Below the pieces are notes generated by a model, which searched no databases, was not told where the DNA came from, and was given only the letters and a program-made list of their open reading frames with translations. 64,000 nt of DNA from VRUE01 sp963817905 (GTDB taxonomy: Bacteria > Actinomycetota > Thermoleophilia > Solirubrobacterales > 70-9), in contig CAWFPS010000002.1 of the NCBI GenBank assembly GCA_963817905.1, forward strand, positions 558,001 through 622,000, given 5' to 3'. This document shows positions 30,400 to 38,465 of the stretch, in pieces; within the stretch, counting starts at the first letter, position 1, and each line of letters opens with the position of its first letter. The position numbers were made by a program, and so were the translations under genes.

Positions 30400-32253
30400 A
30401 TGGACGAGAGGATTCGCGAGTTGCCCGACGCCCCCGGTGTCTACCTGTTCCACGATGCCGACGGCGCGACGATCTACGTCGGCAAGGCGCGCTCGATCCG
30501 CAAGCGCGTCGCCTCGCACTTCTCCGCCCGCGGCGAGGCCCGGATGACCTCGCGGGTCGACCGGATCGAGTGCCTCGTCACCTCGACTGAGGCCGAGGCC
30601 CTGCTCGCCGAGCAGAACTTCATCAAGCGCCACCGGCCCCGCTTCAACATCCGCCTGCGCGACGACAAGTCCTACCCCTACGTCTGCGTCAGCCTCGACG
30701 AGGACTACCCGCGCGTCTACTTCACCCGGGAGCGCCACCGCGCCGGCCGCGCCTACTTCGGTCCCTTCTCCAGCGCCAAGCGGGTGCGCGAGACGCTCGA
30801 CCTGCTCGGCAAGCTCTTCCAGTTCCGCACCTGCGAAGGGGCCGAGCCGGGCCGCCGCTCCGGCAGCCCCTGCCTCGACTACTTCATCAAGCGCTGCGGG
30901 GCGCCCTGCGTCGGCTACGTGACCCGCGAGGAGTACCGCCACAACATCGACGCGATCGTCGACTTCCTCTCCGGCCGCTATCGCCAGGTCGAGGCCGACG
31001 AGCAGGCGAAGATGGAGGAGGCCGCCGCCGCCCGCGAGTTCGAGCGCGCCGCCCTGCACCGCGACCGCCTCAAGGCGATCCAGTCGCTGTTCGAGCGCCA
31101 GCGCGTCGCCGGCGGCACGGTCGGCACCGCCGACCTGATCGGGGTTGCCGCCGAGGGGCAGGACGCCAACGCCCAGGTCTTCCAGGTCCGCGACGGCATC
31201 CTCGCCGAGCGCCAGAGCTTCTACCTCGACAACCAGGCCGAACGCGACCTGGCCGAGGTCGCCGAGGAGTTCGTCGGCCAGTACTACTCGGCCTCGCCGG
31301 CGGTGCCGCGCACGGTGATCGTCGGCCCTTACCTGGGTGAGCGCGCCGGGCTGCTCGAAGCGGCGCTGAGCGAGCAGCGCGGCAGCGCGGTCGAGGTGCG
31401 GGTGGCCGAGCGCGGCGACAAGCGGCGCCTGCGTGAGCTGGCCGAGCGCAATGCCAAGCTCGCTCTCGACCAGGACCGGCTGCGCCGCGAGCACCGCCGC
31501 CAGCGCCGGGTCGAGTCGCTGGCCAGCCTGCGCGAGGCGCTCGGCATGCAGGAGCTGCCGGTGCGGATCGAGGGCTTCGACATCTCCAACCTCGGCGGCG
31601 AGCACACCGTCGCCTCGATGGTCGTGTTCGAGGGGGGTGCGACCAAGAAGGCGGACTACCGGCGGTTCCGGGTGCGGGGCGAGAACGGCGATGGCCGCAG
31701 GGCCGGTCCCGACGACTTCGCCTCGATGGAGGAGATCCTCGGGCGGCGGATGAACCGCTACCTGGAAGAGGCCGATCTCTCGCCGCACGAGCGCAAGCGC
31801 GACGCGAGCTTCGGCTCGCTGCCCTCGCTGATCGTGATCGACGGCGGCAAGGGACAGCTCTCGGCCGGGATGCGGGTGCTGGCGCCATTCGTCGAGCGCG
31901 GCGTCACCGTGATCGGCCTGGCGAAGCGACTGGAGGAGGTCTACCTGCCCGGCCGCGCCACGCCACTCGACCTCCCCGCCGACTCGGAGGCCTCCCAGCT
32001 CCTGCAGCGGGTGCGAGACGAGGCGCACCGCTTCGCGATCGAGCACCACCGCGGCCGCCGCGACCGGGCGATGACCGGCTCGGTGCTCGACGAGCTGAAG
32101 GGGATCGGGCCGGTCCGCAAGCGCGCCCTGCTGCAGCATTTCGGCTCTCCAGAGCGCTTTGTCGCCGCCACTCGCGAGGAACTGGAAATGGTGCCCGGCG
32201 TGCCTGGCAAGGTAGCGCGTGAGATTCACGAGCAACTCAACAGGACGGGCTGA
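30400..32253 (+). CDS. uvrC: Excinuclease ABC subunit C
   Basis: 617 residues. GIY-YIG nuclease domain at the N-terminus (APGVYLFHDADGATIYVGKARSIRKRVASHF), a cysteine-containing CPCLDYFIKRCGAPC-like segment, a UVR motif (MEEAAAAREFERAALHRDRLKAI), then the RNase H-like UvrC domain with EGFDISNLGGEHTVASMVVF and LIVIDGGKGQLSA, and terminal helix-hairpin-helix motifs (LKGIGPVRKRALLQHFGS). It makes both incisions in nucleotide excision repair with UvrAB. Followed after 7 nt by rapZ, the order common in Actinobacteria. Confidence 0.97.
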   Translation: MDERIRELPDAPGVYLFHDADGATIYVGKARSIRKRVASHFSARGEARMTSRVDRIECLVTSTEAEALLAEQNFIKRHRPRFNIRLRDDKSYPYVCVSLDEDYPRVYFTRERHRAGRAYFGPFSSAKRVRETLDLLGKLFQFRTCEGAEPGRRSGSPCLDYFIKRCGAPCVGYVTREEYRHNIDAIVDFLSGRYRQVEADEQAKMEEAAAAREFERAALHRDRLKAIQSLFERQRVAGGTVGTADLIGVAAEGQDANAQVFQVRDGILAERQSFYLDNQAERDLAEVAEEFVGQYYSASPAVPRTVIVGPYLGERAGLLEAALSEQRGSAVEVRVAERGDKRRLRELAERNAKLALDQDRLRREHRRQRRVESLASLREALGMQELPVRIEGFDISNLGGEHTVASMVVFEGGATKKADYRRFRVRGENGDGRRAGPDDFASMEEILGRRMNRYLEEADLSPHERKRDASFGSLPSLIVIDGGKGQLSAGMRVLAPFVERGVTVIGLAKRLEEVYLPGRATPLDLPADSEASQLLQRVRDEAHRFAIEHHRGRRDRAMTGSVLDELKGIGPVRKRALLQHFGSPERFVAATREELEMVPGVPGKVAREIHEQLNRTG

Positions 32254-32260
32254 CAGGCAG

Positions 32261-33133
32261 ATGGCAAGCGAGGTCGAGCTGGTCGTGATCACCGGCCACT
32301 CAGGGGCCGGCAAGTCCGAAGCGATCGCCGCCTTCGAGGACGGCGGCTACTTCTGCGTCGACAACCTGCCGCCGCGGATGATCGGCAGCCTCGGCGAGCT
32401 CTTCCGCCACGAGGGCAGCGCGGTCGAGCGCGCCGCGGTGGTCTCCGACGTGCGCGGCGGCGAGTACTTCGACGACCTGCTGCAGGTGCTCGACGACCTG
32501 ACCGCCGAAGGGATCAAACCGACCGTGCTCTTCCTCGAGGCCGACGAGGAGACCCTGGTCGACCGCTACAAGGAGACCCGCCGCCGCCACCCGCTGGCGC
32601 CGGAAGGCCGGATCGTCGACGGGATCAGGGCCGAGCGCGAGATGCTGGCGCCGCTGCGCGAGCGGGCCGACGTGGTGATGGACACCAGCAGCCTGACCGG
32701 GGGGATGCTGCGCCGCCGCATCGCCGAGGACATGCTCGGCCACCACGAGAGCGGCAAGATGGCGCTGACCCTGCTCACCTTCGGCTTCAAGAACGGGCCG
32801 CCGCACGATGCCGACCTCACCCTCGACGTCCGCTTCCTGCCCAACCCGCACTACGTCGACGACCTCCGGCCGCTGACCGGGCTGGACGCCCGGGTGCGCG
32901 AGTACGTCGAGGCGGGCACCCAGGCCGGCGAGTTCTACGGCCGCCTGTTGCCGCTGCTCGATTTCCTCGTCCCGGCCTACGTGGCAGAGGGCAAGAGCCA
33001 CCTGACGATCGCGATCGGCTGCACCGGCGGCCGCCACCGCTCGATCACAGTCGCCGACCGCATCCGCCAAGAGCTGGAAAGCCGCGAAGACGTAGTGGTC
33101 CACCTAAAGCACCGCGACACAGACGTGAACTGA
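32261..33133 (+). CDS. rapZ: RNase adapter / nucleotide-binding protein RapZ
   Basis: 290 residues. P-loop VVITGHSGAGKSEAI, then FCVDNLPPRMI, Walker B-like FLEADEETLVDRYKETRRRHPL and the C-terminal FGFKNGPPHDADLTLDVRFLPNPHYVDDLRPLTG and IAIGCTGGRHRS signatures. In other bacteria it binds nucleotides and regulates RNA decay or cell-wall precursor synthesis. In Actinobacteria it is usually followed by the WhiA/CofD genes; here these are missing and an ABC exporter follows. Confidence 0.94.
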   Translation: MASEVELVVITGHSGAGKSEAIAAFEDGGYFCVDNLPPRMIGSLGELFRHEGSAVERAAVVSDVRGGEYFDDLLQVLDDLTAEGIKPTVLFLEADEETLVDRYKETRRRHPLAPEGRIVDGIRAEREMLAPLRERADVVMDTSSLTGGMLRRRIAEDMLGHHESGKMALTLLTFGFKNGPPHDADLTLDVRFLPNPHYVDDLRPLTGLDARVREYVEAGTQAGEFYGRLLPLLDFLVPAYVAEGKSHLTIAIGCTGGRHRSITVADRIRQELESREDVVVHLKHRDTDVN

Positions 33134-33135
33134 GG

Positions 33136-33184
33136 GCCGACGGGCCGATACGTCAAGGATGTCTTGACGTATCGGCCCGTCGGC
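33136..33184 (+). repeat. Palindromic element after rapZ (subfamily C, copy 2)
   Basis: Perfect 22-nt arms (33136-33157 and 33163-33184) around GATGT. The inner arm GGGCCGATACGTCAAG is shared with 5974-5989. It starts 3 nt after the rapZ stop. Confidence 0.88.
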
Positions 33185-33221
33185 AGCTTGGAGGCGCCGT
33201 CTCCATAGAATCGCCCCGGCT

Positions 33222-34079
33222 TTGAGCGATCCCGTCATTTCAATCCGCGGCCTGCGCATGAGCTATGGGGATTTCGAGGCGGTGCGCGGCATCGATCTCG
33301 AGGTCCAGGCCGGCGAGATCTTCGCCTTCCTGGGCCCCAATGGGGCGGGGAAGACGACGACGGTCGAGATTCTCGAGGGGTACCGCAAGCGCAGCGGCGG
33401 GGAGGTCACCGTTCTGGGGGAGGACCCCGAGCGCGGCGACCGGGCCTGGCGCGAGCGGATCGGGATCGTCCTGCAGAGCTGTCGCCTCGACCCCTACCTG
33501 ACTGTGCGCGAGTCGTTGGGGCTGTATGCCGGCTACTACCGGGCGCCGCGGCCGGTCGAGGACGTGATCGAGCTGGTCGGGCTGTCGGGCAAGGCCGATG
33601 TGCGGGCGAGCAAGCTCTCCGGCGGCCAGCAGCGCCGCCTCGACGTCGGCATGGCCCTCATCGGCGACCCCGAGCTGCTCTTCCTCGACGAGCCGACCAC
33701 CGGCTTCGATCCCTCGGCGCGGCGGCAGGCCTGGGAGACGATCGCTGGCCTGCGCGACCTCGGCAAGACGGTCTTCCTCACCACCCATTACATGGACGAG
33801 GCGCAGCGGCTCGCCGACCGGGTGACGGTTATCGCCCACGGCGAGGTGGTTGCCAGCGGCACGCCTGAGGATCTCGGCGACCGCGAGAGCCTGCCGACCA
33901 CGATCAGCTACCGGCTCGGCGGCGAGGAGGTCTCGGCCCAGACGCGCAACCCGGTCGCCGACCTGCACGAGCTGACCGAGCGCGCCCTCGCCCAGGGCCT
34001 CGAGCTCGAGGCCCTCGAAGTCACCCGTCCCAACCTCGAGGACGTCTACCTCTCCCTGACCGCGGAGGACGCAGAATGA
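33222..34079 (+). CDS. ABC-2 type exporter ATP-binding protein
   Basis: 285 residues from the TTG at 33222. Walker A GPNGAGKTTTVEIL, signature LSGGQQRRLDVGMALIG, Walker B LLFLDEPTTGFDPSARR and H-loop LTTHYMDEAQRLADRV are of the DrrA/CcmA-like drug or lipid exporter class. A −10-like TAGAAT (33206-33211) lies 10 nt before the TTG. Its stop forms ATGA with the junction mini-frame. Confidence 0.93.
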   Translation: MSDPVISIRGLRMSYGDFEAVRGIDLEVQAGEIFAFLGPNGAGKTTTVEILEGYRKRSGGEVTVLGEDPERGDRAWRERIGIVLQSCRLDPYLTVRESLGLYAGYYRAPRPVEDVIELVGLSGKADVRASKLSGGQQRRLDVGMALIGDPELLFLDEPTTGFDPSARRQAWETIAGLRDLGKTVFLTTHYMDEAQRLADRVTVIAHGEVVASGTPEDLGDRESLPTTISYRLGGEEVSAQTRNPVADLHELTERALAQGLELEALEVTRPNLEDVYLSLTAEDAE

Positions 34080-34141
34080 GCTTCCGGTGCGCCTTTTGCG
34101 GTCTATGCCCACATAAAGCGCACCGGAAGGGGTGCCTATGA
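34076..34141 (+). CDS. Junction mini-ORF between ABC ATPase and permease (21 codons)
   Basis: ATG overlaps the ATPase stop (ATGA, 34076-34079) and its own TGA overlaps the permease ATG (ATGA, 34138-34141). The peptide begins MSFRCAFCGLCPHKAHRK. The whole frame is formed by a subfamily A palindrome. The same length, start and ending arrangement is found at 38400-38465. It may be a translational relay and not a functional peptide. Confidence 0.4.
   Translation: MSFRCAFCGLCPHKAHRKGCL
34081..34129 (+). repeat. Palindromic element, subfamily A (copy 3)
   Basis: Arms CTTCCGGTGCGCCTTTT (34081-34097) and a right arm reading AAAGCGCACCGGAAG, centre GCGGTCTATGCCCACAT. It starts 2 nt after a stop codon and ends 8 nt before the next start. 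Confidence 0.85.
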
Positions 34142-34911
34142 GCGGGTTGGCGCTCTTTGCGCATCAGTTCCGCTATGACCAGAAGGCGTTCTGGCGGAAT
34201 CCGGCCTCGGTCTTCTTCACCGTGATGTTTCCGGTGATCCTGCTCTTGATCTTCGCCACCGTCTTCGGCGGGCAGACGGTCGACGTGCGGGGCGGGATCG
34301 AGACCACCGCCTACTACGTGCCGGCGATCATCACCCTGGCGGTGATCTCGGCGACGATGCAGTCGCTGGCGATGTCTCTGGTGATCGCCCGCGAGGACGG
34401 CCGCCTCAAGCGCGGCCGCGGCACGCCGATGCCGGCTTGGGTCTTCATCGCGGGGCGGATCGGCAACTCGGCCGTGGTGGCGCTGCTGATGCTGGCGCTG
34501 ATGGCCCTGATCGGCCGTCTCCTCTACGGCGTCGCGATCCCCTGGGGGCAGCTGCCGCAAATCGTCACCACCCTGCTGATCGGCGCCGCCTCATTCTGCT
34601 GCCTCGGCATCGCCCTCACCGCGGCGATCCCCTCCCAGGACGCCGCCGCGCCGATCGTCAACGCCCTGCTGTTGCCGCTCTACTTCCTCTCCGGCGTCTT
34701 CATCCCCGACGACCAGCTGCCCAGCGGAGTCATCCACTTCGCCGACGTCTTCCCGATCCGTCACTTCTTCGAGGCCTTCTTCGATGTGTACGACCCCGGC
34801 AGCGGCGGGGCGGGAGTGCAATGGGACAACCTCGCCGTCGTCGCGATCTGGGGCGTCGCCGGCCTCCTGCTGGCGATCCGCTTCTTCCGCTGGACACCGC
34901 GCGGCGGCTAA
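34138..34911 (+). CDS. ABC-2 type transporter permease
   Basis: 257 residues with about six membrane helices: SVFFTVMFPVILLLIFATVFGG, YYVPAIITLAVISATMQSLAMSLV, SAVVALLMLALMALIGRLLYGV, IVTTLLIGAASFCCLGIALTAAI, IVNALLLPLYFLSGVFIP and LAVVAIWGVAGLLLAIRFF. With the preceding ATPase it forms an exporter of unknown substrate. The ATG at 34138 is favoured by the ATGA overlap over an in-frame ATG at 34132. Confidence 0.9.
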   Translation: MSGLALFAHQFRYDQKAFWRNPASVFFTVMFPVILLLIFATVFGGQTVDVRGGIETTAYYVPAIITLAVISATMQSLAMSLVIAREDGRLKRGRGTPMPAWVFIAGRIGNSAVVALLMLALMALIGRLLYGVAIPWGQLPQIVTTLLIGAASFCCLGIALTAAIPSQDAAAPIVNALLLPLYFLSGVFIPDDQLPSGVIHFADVFPIRHFFEAFFDVYDPGSGGAGVQWDNLAVVAIWGVAGLLLAIRFFRWTPRGG

Positions 34912-34918
34912 AAACCGG

Positions 34919-34969
34919 GGCCGACGGGACGAAATGGGCGTCAACGACGCGGATTTCGTCCCGTCGGCC
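34919..34969 (+). repeat. Palindromic element after the permease (subfamily C, copy 3)
   Basis: 17-nt perfect arms (34919-34935, 34953-34969; GGCCGACGGGACGAAAT) with an inner stem GCGTC-AAC-GACGC in the loop. It shares the outer GCCGACGGG with the elements at 5964 and 33136 but has a different inner arm. Confidence 0.85.
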
Positions 34970-35021
34970 GAAATGGGCGGCGGGCACGATGGCCGTTCGC
35001 GCATATAGCCTCCTGGGCCGA

Positions 35022-35384
35022 ATGTTGCATCACGTTCTACTGGAGGTGTCTGACCTCGAGCAGAGCGCGTCGTTCTACGACTCGCTGCTCGCGCCCCTTG
35101 GCTGGCGGCGCCATTTCGAGGAGGACGAAACGATCGGCTGGGGCATCGCCAAACCGGTCTTCTTCATCTCCTCGCACCATGAGCCGAAGGCCGGATTCGG
35201 CCTGCTCAGCTTCTCCGGGCTCGGCATCGTCGCCGTCAAGGCCGCCTGGGAAGGCGGCATGAACGCGGGCGGCACCCTGGTCTCCGCACCGGGCGAGCGC
35301 CGCTCCTACGGCTCGGGCACCTACTCGGCGTTCGTCAAGGACCCGGACGGGTACGAGATCGAGATCACCATCGGCACCGACTAG
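35022..35384 (+). CDS. Glyoxalase/VOC-family protein
   Basis: 120 residues. MLHHVLLEVSDLEQSASFYDSLLAPLGWRR and SAFVKDPDGYEIEITIG are the beta-alpha-beta-beta-beta units of the vicinal oxygen chelate fold; His and Glu metal ligands are visible in each half. Substrate unknown. TAGCCT (35006-35011) lies 10 nt before the ATG. It separates the exporter from the glycolytic operon. Confidence 0.88.
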   Translation: MLHHVLLEVSDLEQSASFYDSLLAPLGWRRHFEEDETIGWGIAKPVFFISSHHEPKAGFGLLSFSGLGIVAVKAAWEGGMNAGGTLVSAPGERRSYGSGTYSAFVKDPDGYEIEITIGTD

Positions 35385-35449
35385 GCCGGCGAGCGCCGGT
35401 CCATAACATCGACACATCTCCCCAAACGACTCTCAGGAGGGTTGACTCA

Positions 35450-36454
35450 ATGGCAGTGAAGGTCGGCATCAACGGTTTCGGGCGGATCGGCCGCAACGTC
35501 TTCCGCGCGGCGCAGGCGGCTGGCGCCGACCTCGAGTTCGTCGCGGTCAACGACCTCACCGACCCGGCGACCCTCGCCCACCTGCTCAAGTACGACTCGA
35601 TCGTGGGCCGTCTCCCCGGCGAGGTCAGCGTCGACGGGGACACCATCTCGGTTGACGGCGCCCCGCTCAAGGTGCTCTCCGAGCGCGACCCGGCGGCGTT
35701 GCCCTGGGGCGACCTCGGCGTCGACGTGGTGATCGAGTCGACCGGCTTCTTCACCGCCCGCGACGACGCCGCCAAGCACCTCGCCGCCGGCGCCAAGAAG
35801 GTGATCATCTCCGCGCCTGCCAAGGAACCGGACGTGACCGTCGCTCTCGGCGTCAACTTCGACAGCGACTACGACCGCGACAACCACCACGTCATCTCCA
35901 ACGCCTCCTGCACGACCAACTGCCTGGCCCCCTTCGCGAAGGTGCTGAACGACTCCTTCGGCATCGAGCACGGCCTGATGACGACGATCCACGCCTACAC
36001 CTCCGACCAGCGCCTGCAGGACATGCCGCACAAGGACCTGCGCCGGGCGCGCGCCGCCGCCGTCAACCTGATCCCGACGACGACCGGTGCGGCCAAGGCG
36101 GTGGGCCTCGTCCTGCCGGAGCTGAACGGCAAGCTCAACGGCCTCGCCGTGCGCGCCCCGGTGATCACCGGCTCGGTCGTCGACCTTGTCTTCGCCCCGA
36201 CCCGACCGACCGACCCGGCCGCCGTCAACGCCGCGATCAAGGAGGCGGCCGAGGGCCCGCTGAAGGGCATCCTCAGCTACACCGAGGACGAGATCGTCTC
36301 CACCGACATCGTCGGCGACCCGCACTCCTCGATCTTCGACGCCGGCCAGACGATGGCGATCGGCGACGGCAAGCTGATCAAGGCGGTCTCCTGGTACGAC
36401 AACGAGTGGGGTTACTCCAACCGCTGCGTCGAGCTGGCCGGCAAGGTTCTCTGA
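35450..36454 (+). CDS. gap: Glyceraldehyde-3-phosphate dehydrogenase
   Basis: 334 residues. NAD-binding KVGINGFGRIGRNVFRA, catalytic NASCTTNCLAPFAKVL with the active-site Cys, HAYTSDQRLQD, RARAAAVNLIPTTTGAAKAV and the C-terminal VSWYDNEWGYSNRCVEL are canonical. CAGGAGGG precedes the ATG, one of few strong Shine-Dalgarno sites here. First gene of gap-pgk-tpiA-gpmI, the lower glycolysis operon. Confidence 0.98.
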   Translation: MAVKVGINGFGRIGRNVFRAAQAAGADLEFVAVNDLTDPATLAHLLKYDSIVGRLPGEVSVDGDTISVDGAPLKVLSERDPAALPWGDLGVDVVIESTGFFTARDDAAKHLAAGAKKVIISAPAKEPDVTVALGVNFDSDYDRDNHHVISNASCTTNCLAPFAKVLNDSFGIEHGLMTTIHAYTSDQRLQDMPHKDLRRARAAAVNLIPTTTGAAKAVGLVLPELNGKLNGLAVRAPVITGSVVDLVFAPTRPTDPAAVNAAIKEAAEGPLKGILSYTEDEIVSTDIVGDPHSSIFDAGQTMAIGDGKLIKAVSWYDNEWGYSNRCVELAGKVL

Positions 36455-36476
36455 GCCGAGCAGCCCGGGACCTCTC

Positions 36477-37664
36477 GTGAGCTTCGCCAAGGCCAGCGTC
36501 CGCGACGCCGACGTCGCCGGCAAGCGGGTGCTGGTCCGGGTCGATTTCAACGTGCCGCTCGACGGCGGCACGGTGGCCGACGACACCCGGATCCGCGCCG
36601 CGCTGCCGACGATCGAGCTGCTGCGCGAGCGCGGTGCCGCGCTGATCCTGGTCTCGCACCTGGGACGCCCGAAGGGCACCGTCGTGCCGGAGCTCTCGAT
36701 GAAGCCGGTCGGCGAGCATCTCGCCGGACTGCTCGGCGCGCCGGTCAAGCAGGCGCCCGCCGTCGTCGGCGAGGAGGTCGAGACGATGGCGGCCGGTCTC
36801 AGCCCCGGCGACGTGCTGCTGCTGGAGAACGTGCGCTTCGAGGCGGGGGAGACCGACGACGACCCGGTGCTGGCCAAAGCGCTCGCCGAGCTGGCCGACC
36901 TCTACGTCAACGACGCCTTCGGCGCCGCCCACCGCGCCCACGCCAGCACCGCCGGTGTGACGACCCACCTGCCCAGCTACGCGGGGCTGCTGCTCCAGCG
37001 CGAGGTGAGCGAGCTGACCGAGGTGGTCGAGTCCCCGTCCCGCCCGCTGGTCGTGGTCCTCGGCGGGGCCAAGGTGACCGACAAGGTCGGCGTGATCGAC
37101 CGTTTCCTCGAAGTCGCCGATGAGGTTCTGATCGGCGGGGCGATGTGCTTCAGCTTCTTCCGCGCCCAGGGGATCGCCACCGGCAACTCGCTGGTCGAGG
37201 AGGAGGGGGTGAAGCTCGCGGGCGAGGCGCTGATCCGGGCGGAATCGTCGGGGTGCGAGCTGCGCCTGCCGGTCGACCTGGTGCTGGGAGAGGCGTTTGA
37301 CGCCGCGACCGAGGTGCGGGAGAGCGATGGGGTCGAGGTGCCCGACGGCTGGATGGGCCTCGACATCGGCCCGCGCAGCGCCGCCGCCTATGCCGAGCGG
37401 ATCGCCGCGGCCGGCACGGTGCTCTGGAACGGCCCGATGGGCGCCTTCGAGCTTCCCCCGTTCGCCGCCGGCACGCGCGCGGTCGCCGATGCCGTCGCGA
37501 ACGCGCCCGGAACGACCGTGATCGGGGGTGGCGACTCGGTCGCCGCCCTGCAACAGTTCGGGCTCGCCGAGAAGGTGGACTGGCTATCGACCGGAGGAGG
37601 AGCGTCGTTGGAGTTGCTCGAGGGAAAGACGTTGCCGGGCGTGGAGGCACTGCGCGATGCCTAG
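36477..37664 (+). CDS. pgk: Phosphoglycerate kinase
   Basis: 395 residues from a GTG. RVLVRVDFNVPLDGGTVADDTRIRAALPTIE, SHLGRPKG, LLLENVRFEAGE, YVNDAFGAAHRAHAST, LGGAKVTDKV and the C-terminal GGGDSVAALQQFG and LSTGGGASLELLEGKTLPG are the family signatures. Its 3' end overlaps tpiA by 8 nt. Confidence 0.98.
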   Translation: MSFAKASVRDADVAGKRVLVRVDFNVPLDGGTVADDTRIRAALPTIELLRERGAALILVSHLGRPKGTVVPELSMKPVGEHLAGLLGAPVKQAPAVVGEEVETMAAGLSPGDVLLLENVRFEAGETDDDPVLAKALAELADLYVNDAFGAAHRAHASTAGVTTHLPSYAGLLLQREVSELTEVVESPSRPLVVVLGGAKVTDKVGVIDRFLEVADEVLIGGAMCFSFFRAQGIATGNSLVEEEGVKLAGEALIRAESSGCELRLPVDLVLGEAFDAATEVRESDGVEVPDGWMGLDIGPRSAAAYAERIAAAGTVLWNGPMGAFELPPFAAGTRAVADAVANAPGTTVIGGGDSVAALQQFGLAEKVDWLSTGGGASLELLEGKTLPGVEALRDA

Positions 37665-38403
37665 GACGCCATACATCGCCGCCAACTGGAAGATGCACAA
37701 GACCGTCGCCGAGGCGGGCGAGTTCGTCGATGCCCTGCTGCCGCAGATCGCCGCGACCCAGAGCGATGTGGTGATCTGCCCGCCGTTCACGGCACTCACC
37801 GCCGTGGTCGAGCGCCGCTACGGCACCGCCGTCAAGGTCGCCGCACAGAACATGCACGAGGAGGACTCGGGCGCATTCACCGGCGAGGTCTCGGCCTCGA
37901 TGCTGGTCGAGCTCGACGTCGAGGCGGTCGTCCTCGGCCACTCCGAGCGGCGCCAGCACTTCGGCGAGACCGACGAGGCCTTGGCGCGCAAGGTCCCGGC
38001 AGCGCTGGCCGCGGGCCTGGAGCCGATCCTCTGCGTTGGCGAGAGCGAGGAGGCGCGCGACGCCGAACAGACCGACGCGGTGCTGGAGCGCCAACTGCAG
38101 GCGGATCTTGCCGAGGTGGCCGGCACCGAGTTGGCCGGGGTGGTGATCGCCTACGAGCCGATCTGGGCGATCGGCACCGGCCGCACGGCGACTCCCGAGC
38201 AGGCGCAGGAAGCGTGTGCCTTCATCCGCGACATGGTGCGCGAGCAGGGTGGCCCCGCCGACGATGTACGGATCCTCTACGGCGGCTCGGTCAAGCCCGC
38301 CAACGCCGCGGAGCTGATGGCGCAACCGGACATCGACGGCGCCCTGGTCGGCGGCGCCAGCCTCGACCCCAGCGACTTCGCCGCCATCGTGAAAGCAACA
38401 TGA
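37657..38403 (+). CDS. tpiA: Triosephosphate isomerase
   Basis: 248 residues from the ATG at 37657, placing the substrate-loop lysine in TPYIAANWKMHKT near the N-terminus. Catalytic AVVLGHSERRQHFGE and VIAYEPIWAIGTGRTATPEQAQE with the active glutamate, plus RILYGGSVKPANA, are present. The stop forms ATGA with the junction mini-frame leading to gpmI. Confidence 0.98.
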   Translation: MPRTPYIAANWKMHKTVAEAGEFVDALLPQIAATQSDVVICPPFTALTAVVERRYGTAVKVAAQNMHEEDSGAFTGEVSASMLVELDVEAVVLGHSERRQHFGETDEALARKVPAALAAGLEPILCVGESEEARDAEQTDAVLERQLQADLAEVAGTELAGVVIAYEPIWAIGTGRTATPEQAQEACAFIRDMVREQGGPADDVRILYGGSVKPANAAELMAQPDIDGALVGGASLDPSDFAAIVKAT

Positions 38404-38465
38404 GCTTCCGGTGCGCCTTTTCCCCCCTATGCGTGGATAAAGCGCACCGGAAGGGTTTGCGGTGA
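38400..38465 (+). CDS. Junction mini-ORF between tpiA and gpmI (21 codons)
   Basis: ATG overlaps the tpiA stop (ATGA, 38400-38403); its TGA overlaps the GTG start of gpmI (GTGA, 38462-38465). The peptide begins MSFRCAFSPLCVDKAHRK, nearly the same as the mini-frame at 34076, with the same 66-nt length. Entirely built from a subfamily A palindrome. Likely to carry ribosomes across the hairpin; an independent peptide role is unproven. Confidence 0.4.
   Translation: MSFRCAFSPLCVDKAHRKGLR
38405..38453 (+). repeat. Palindromic element, subfamily A (copy 4)
   Basis: Arms CTTCCGGTGCGCCTTTT and a right arm ending AAAGCGCACCGGAAG, centre CCCCCCTATGCGTGGAT. Flanked by ATGA and GTGA, which may be a target-site duplication of the original gene overlap. 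Confidence 0.85.

Noticed and set aside
33136..33184. Palindromes as ordinary intrinsic terminators
   Set aside because: No T-run follows any of them, and most lie inside operons with 4-nt overlaps or inside coding sequence.
34076..34141. Mini-frame as a zinc-ribbon peptide because of Cys and His residues (CAFCGLC..HKAH)
   Set aside because: The sister copy at 38400 lacks two of the cysteines, and the palindrome explains the sequence; no support for a metal-binding peptide.
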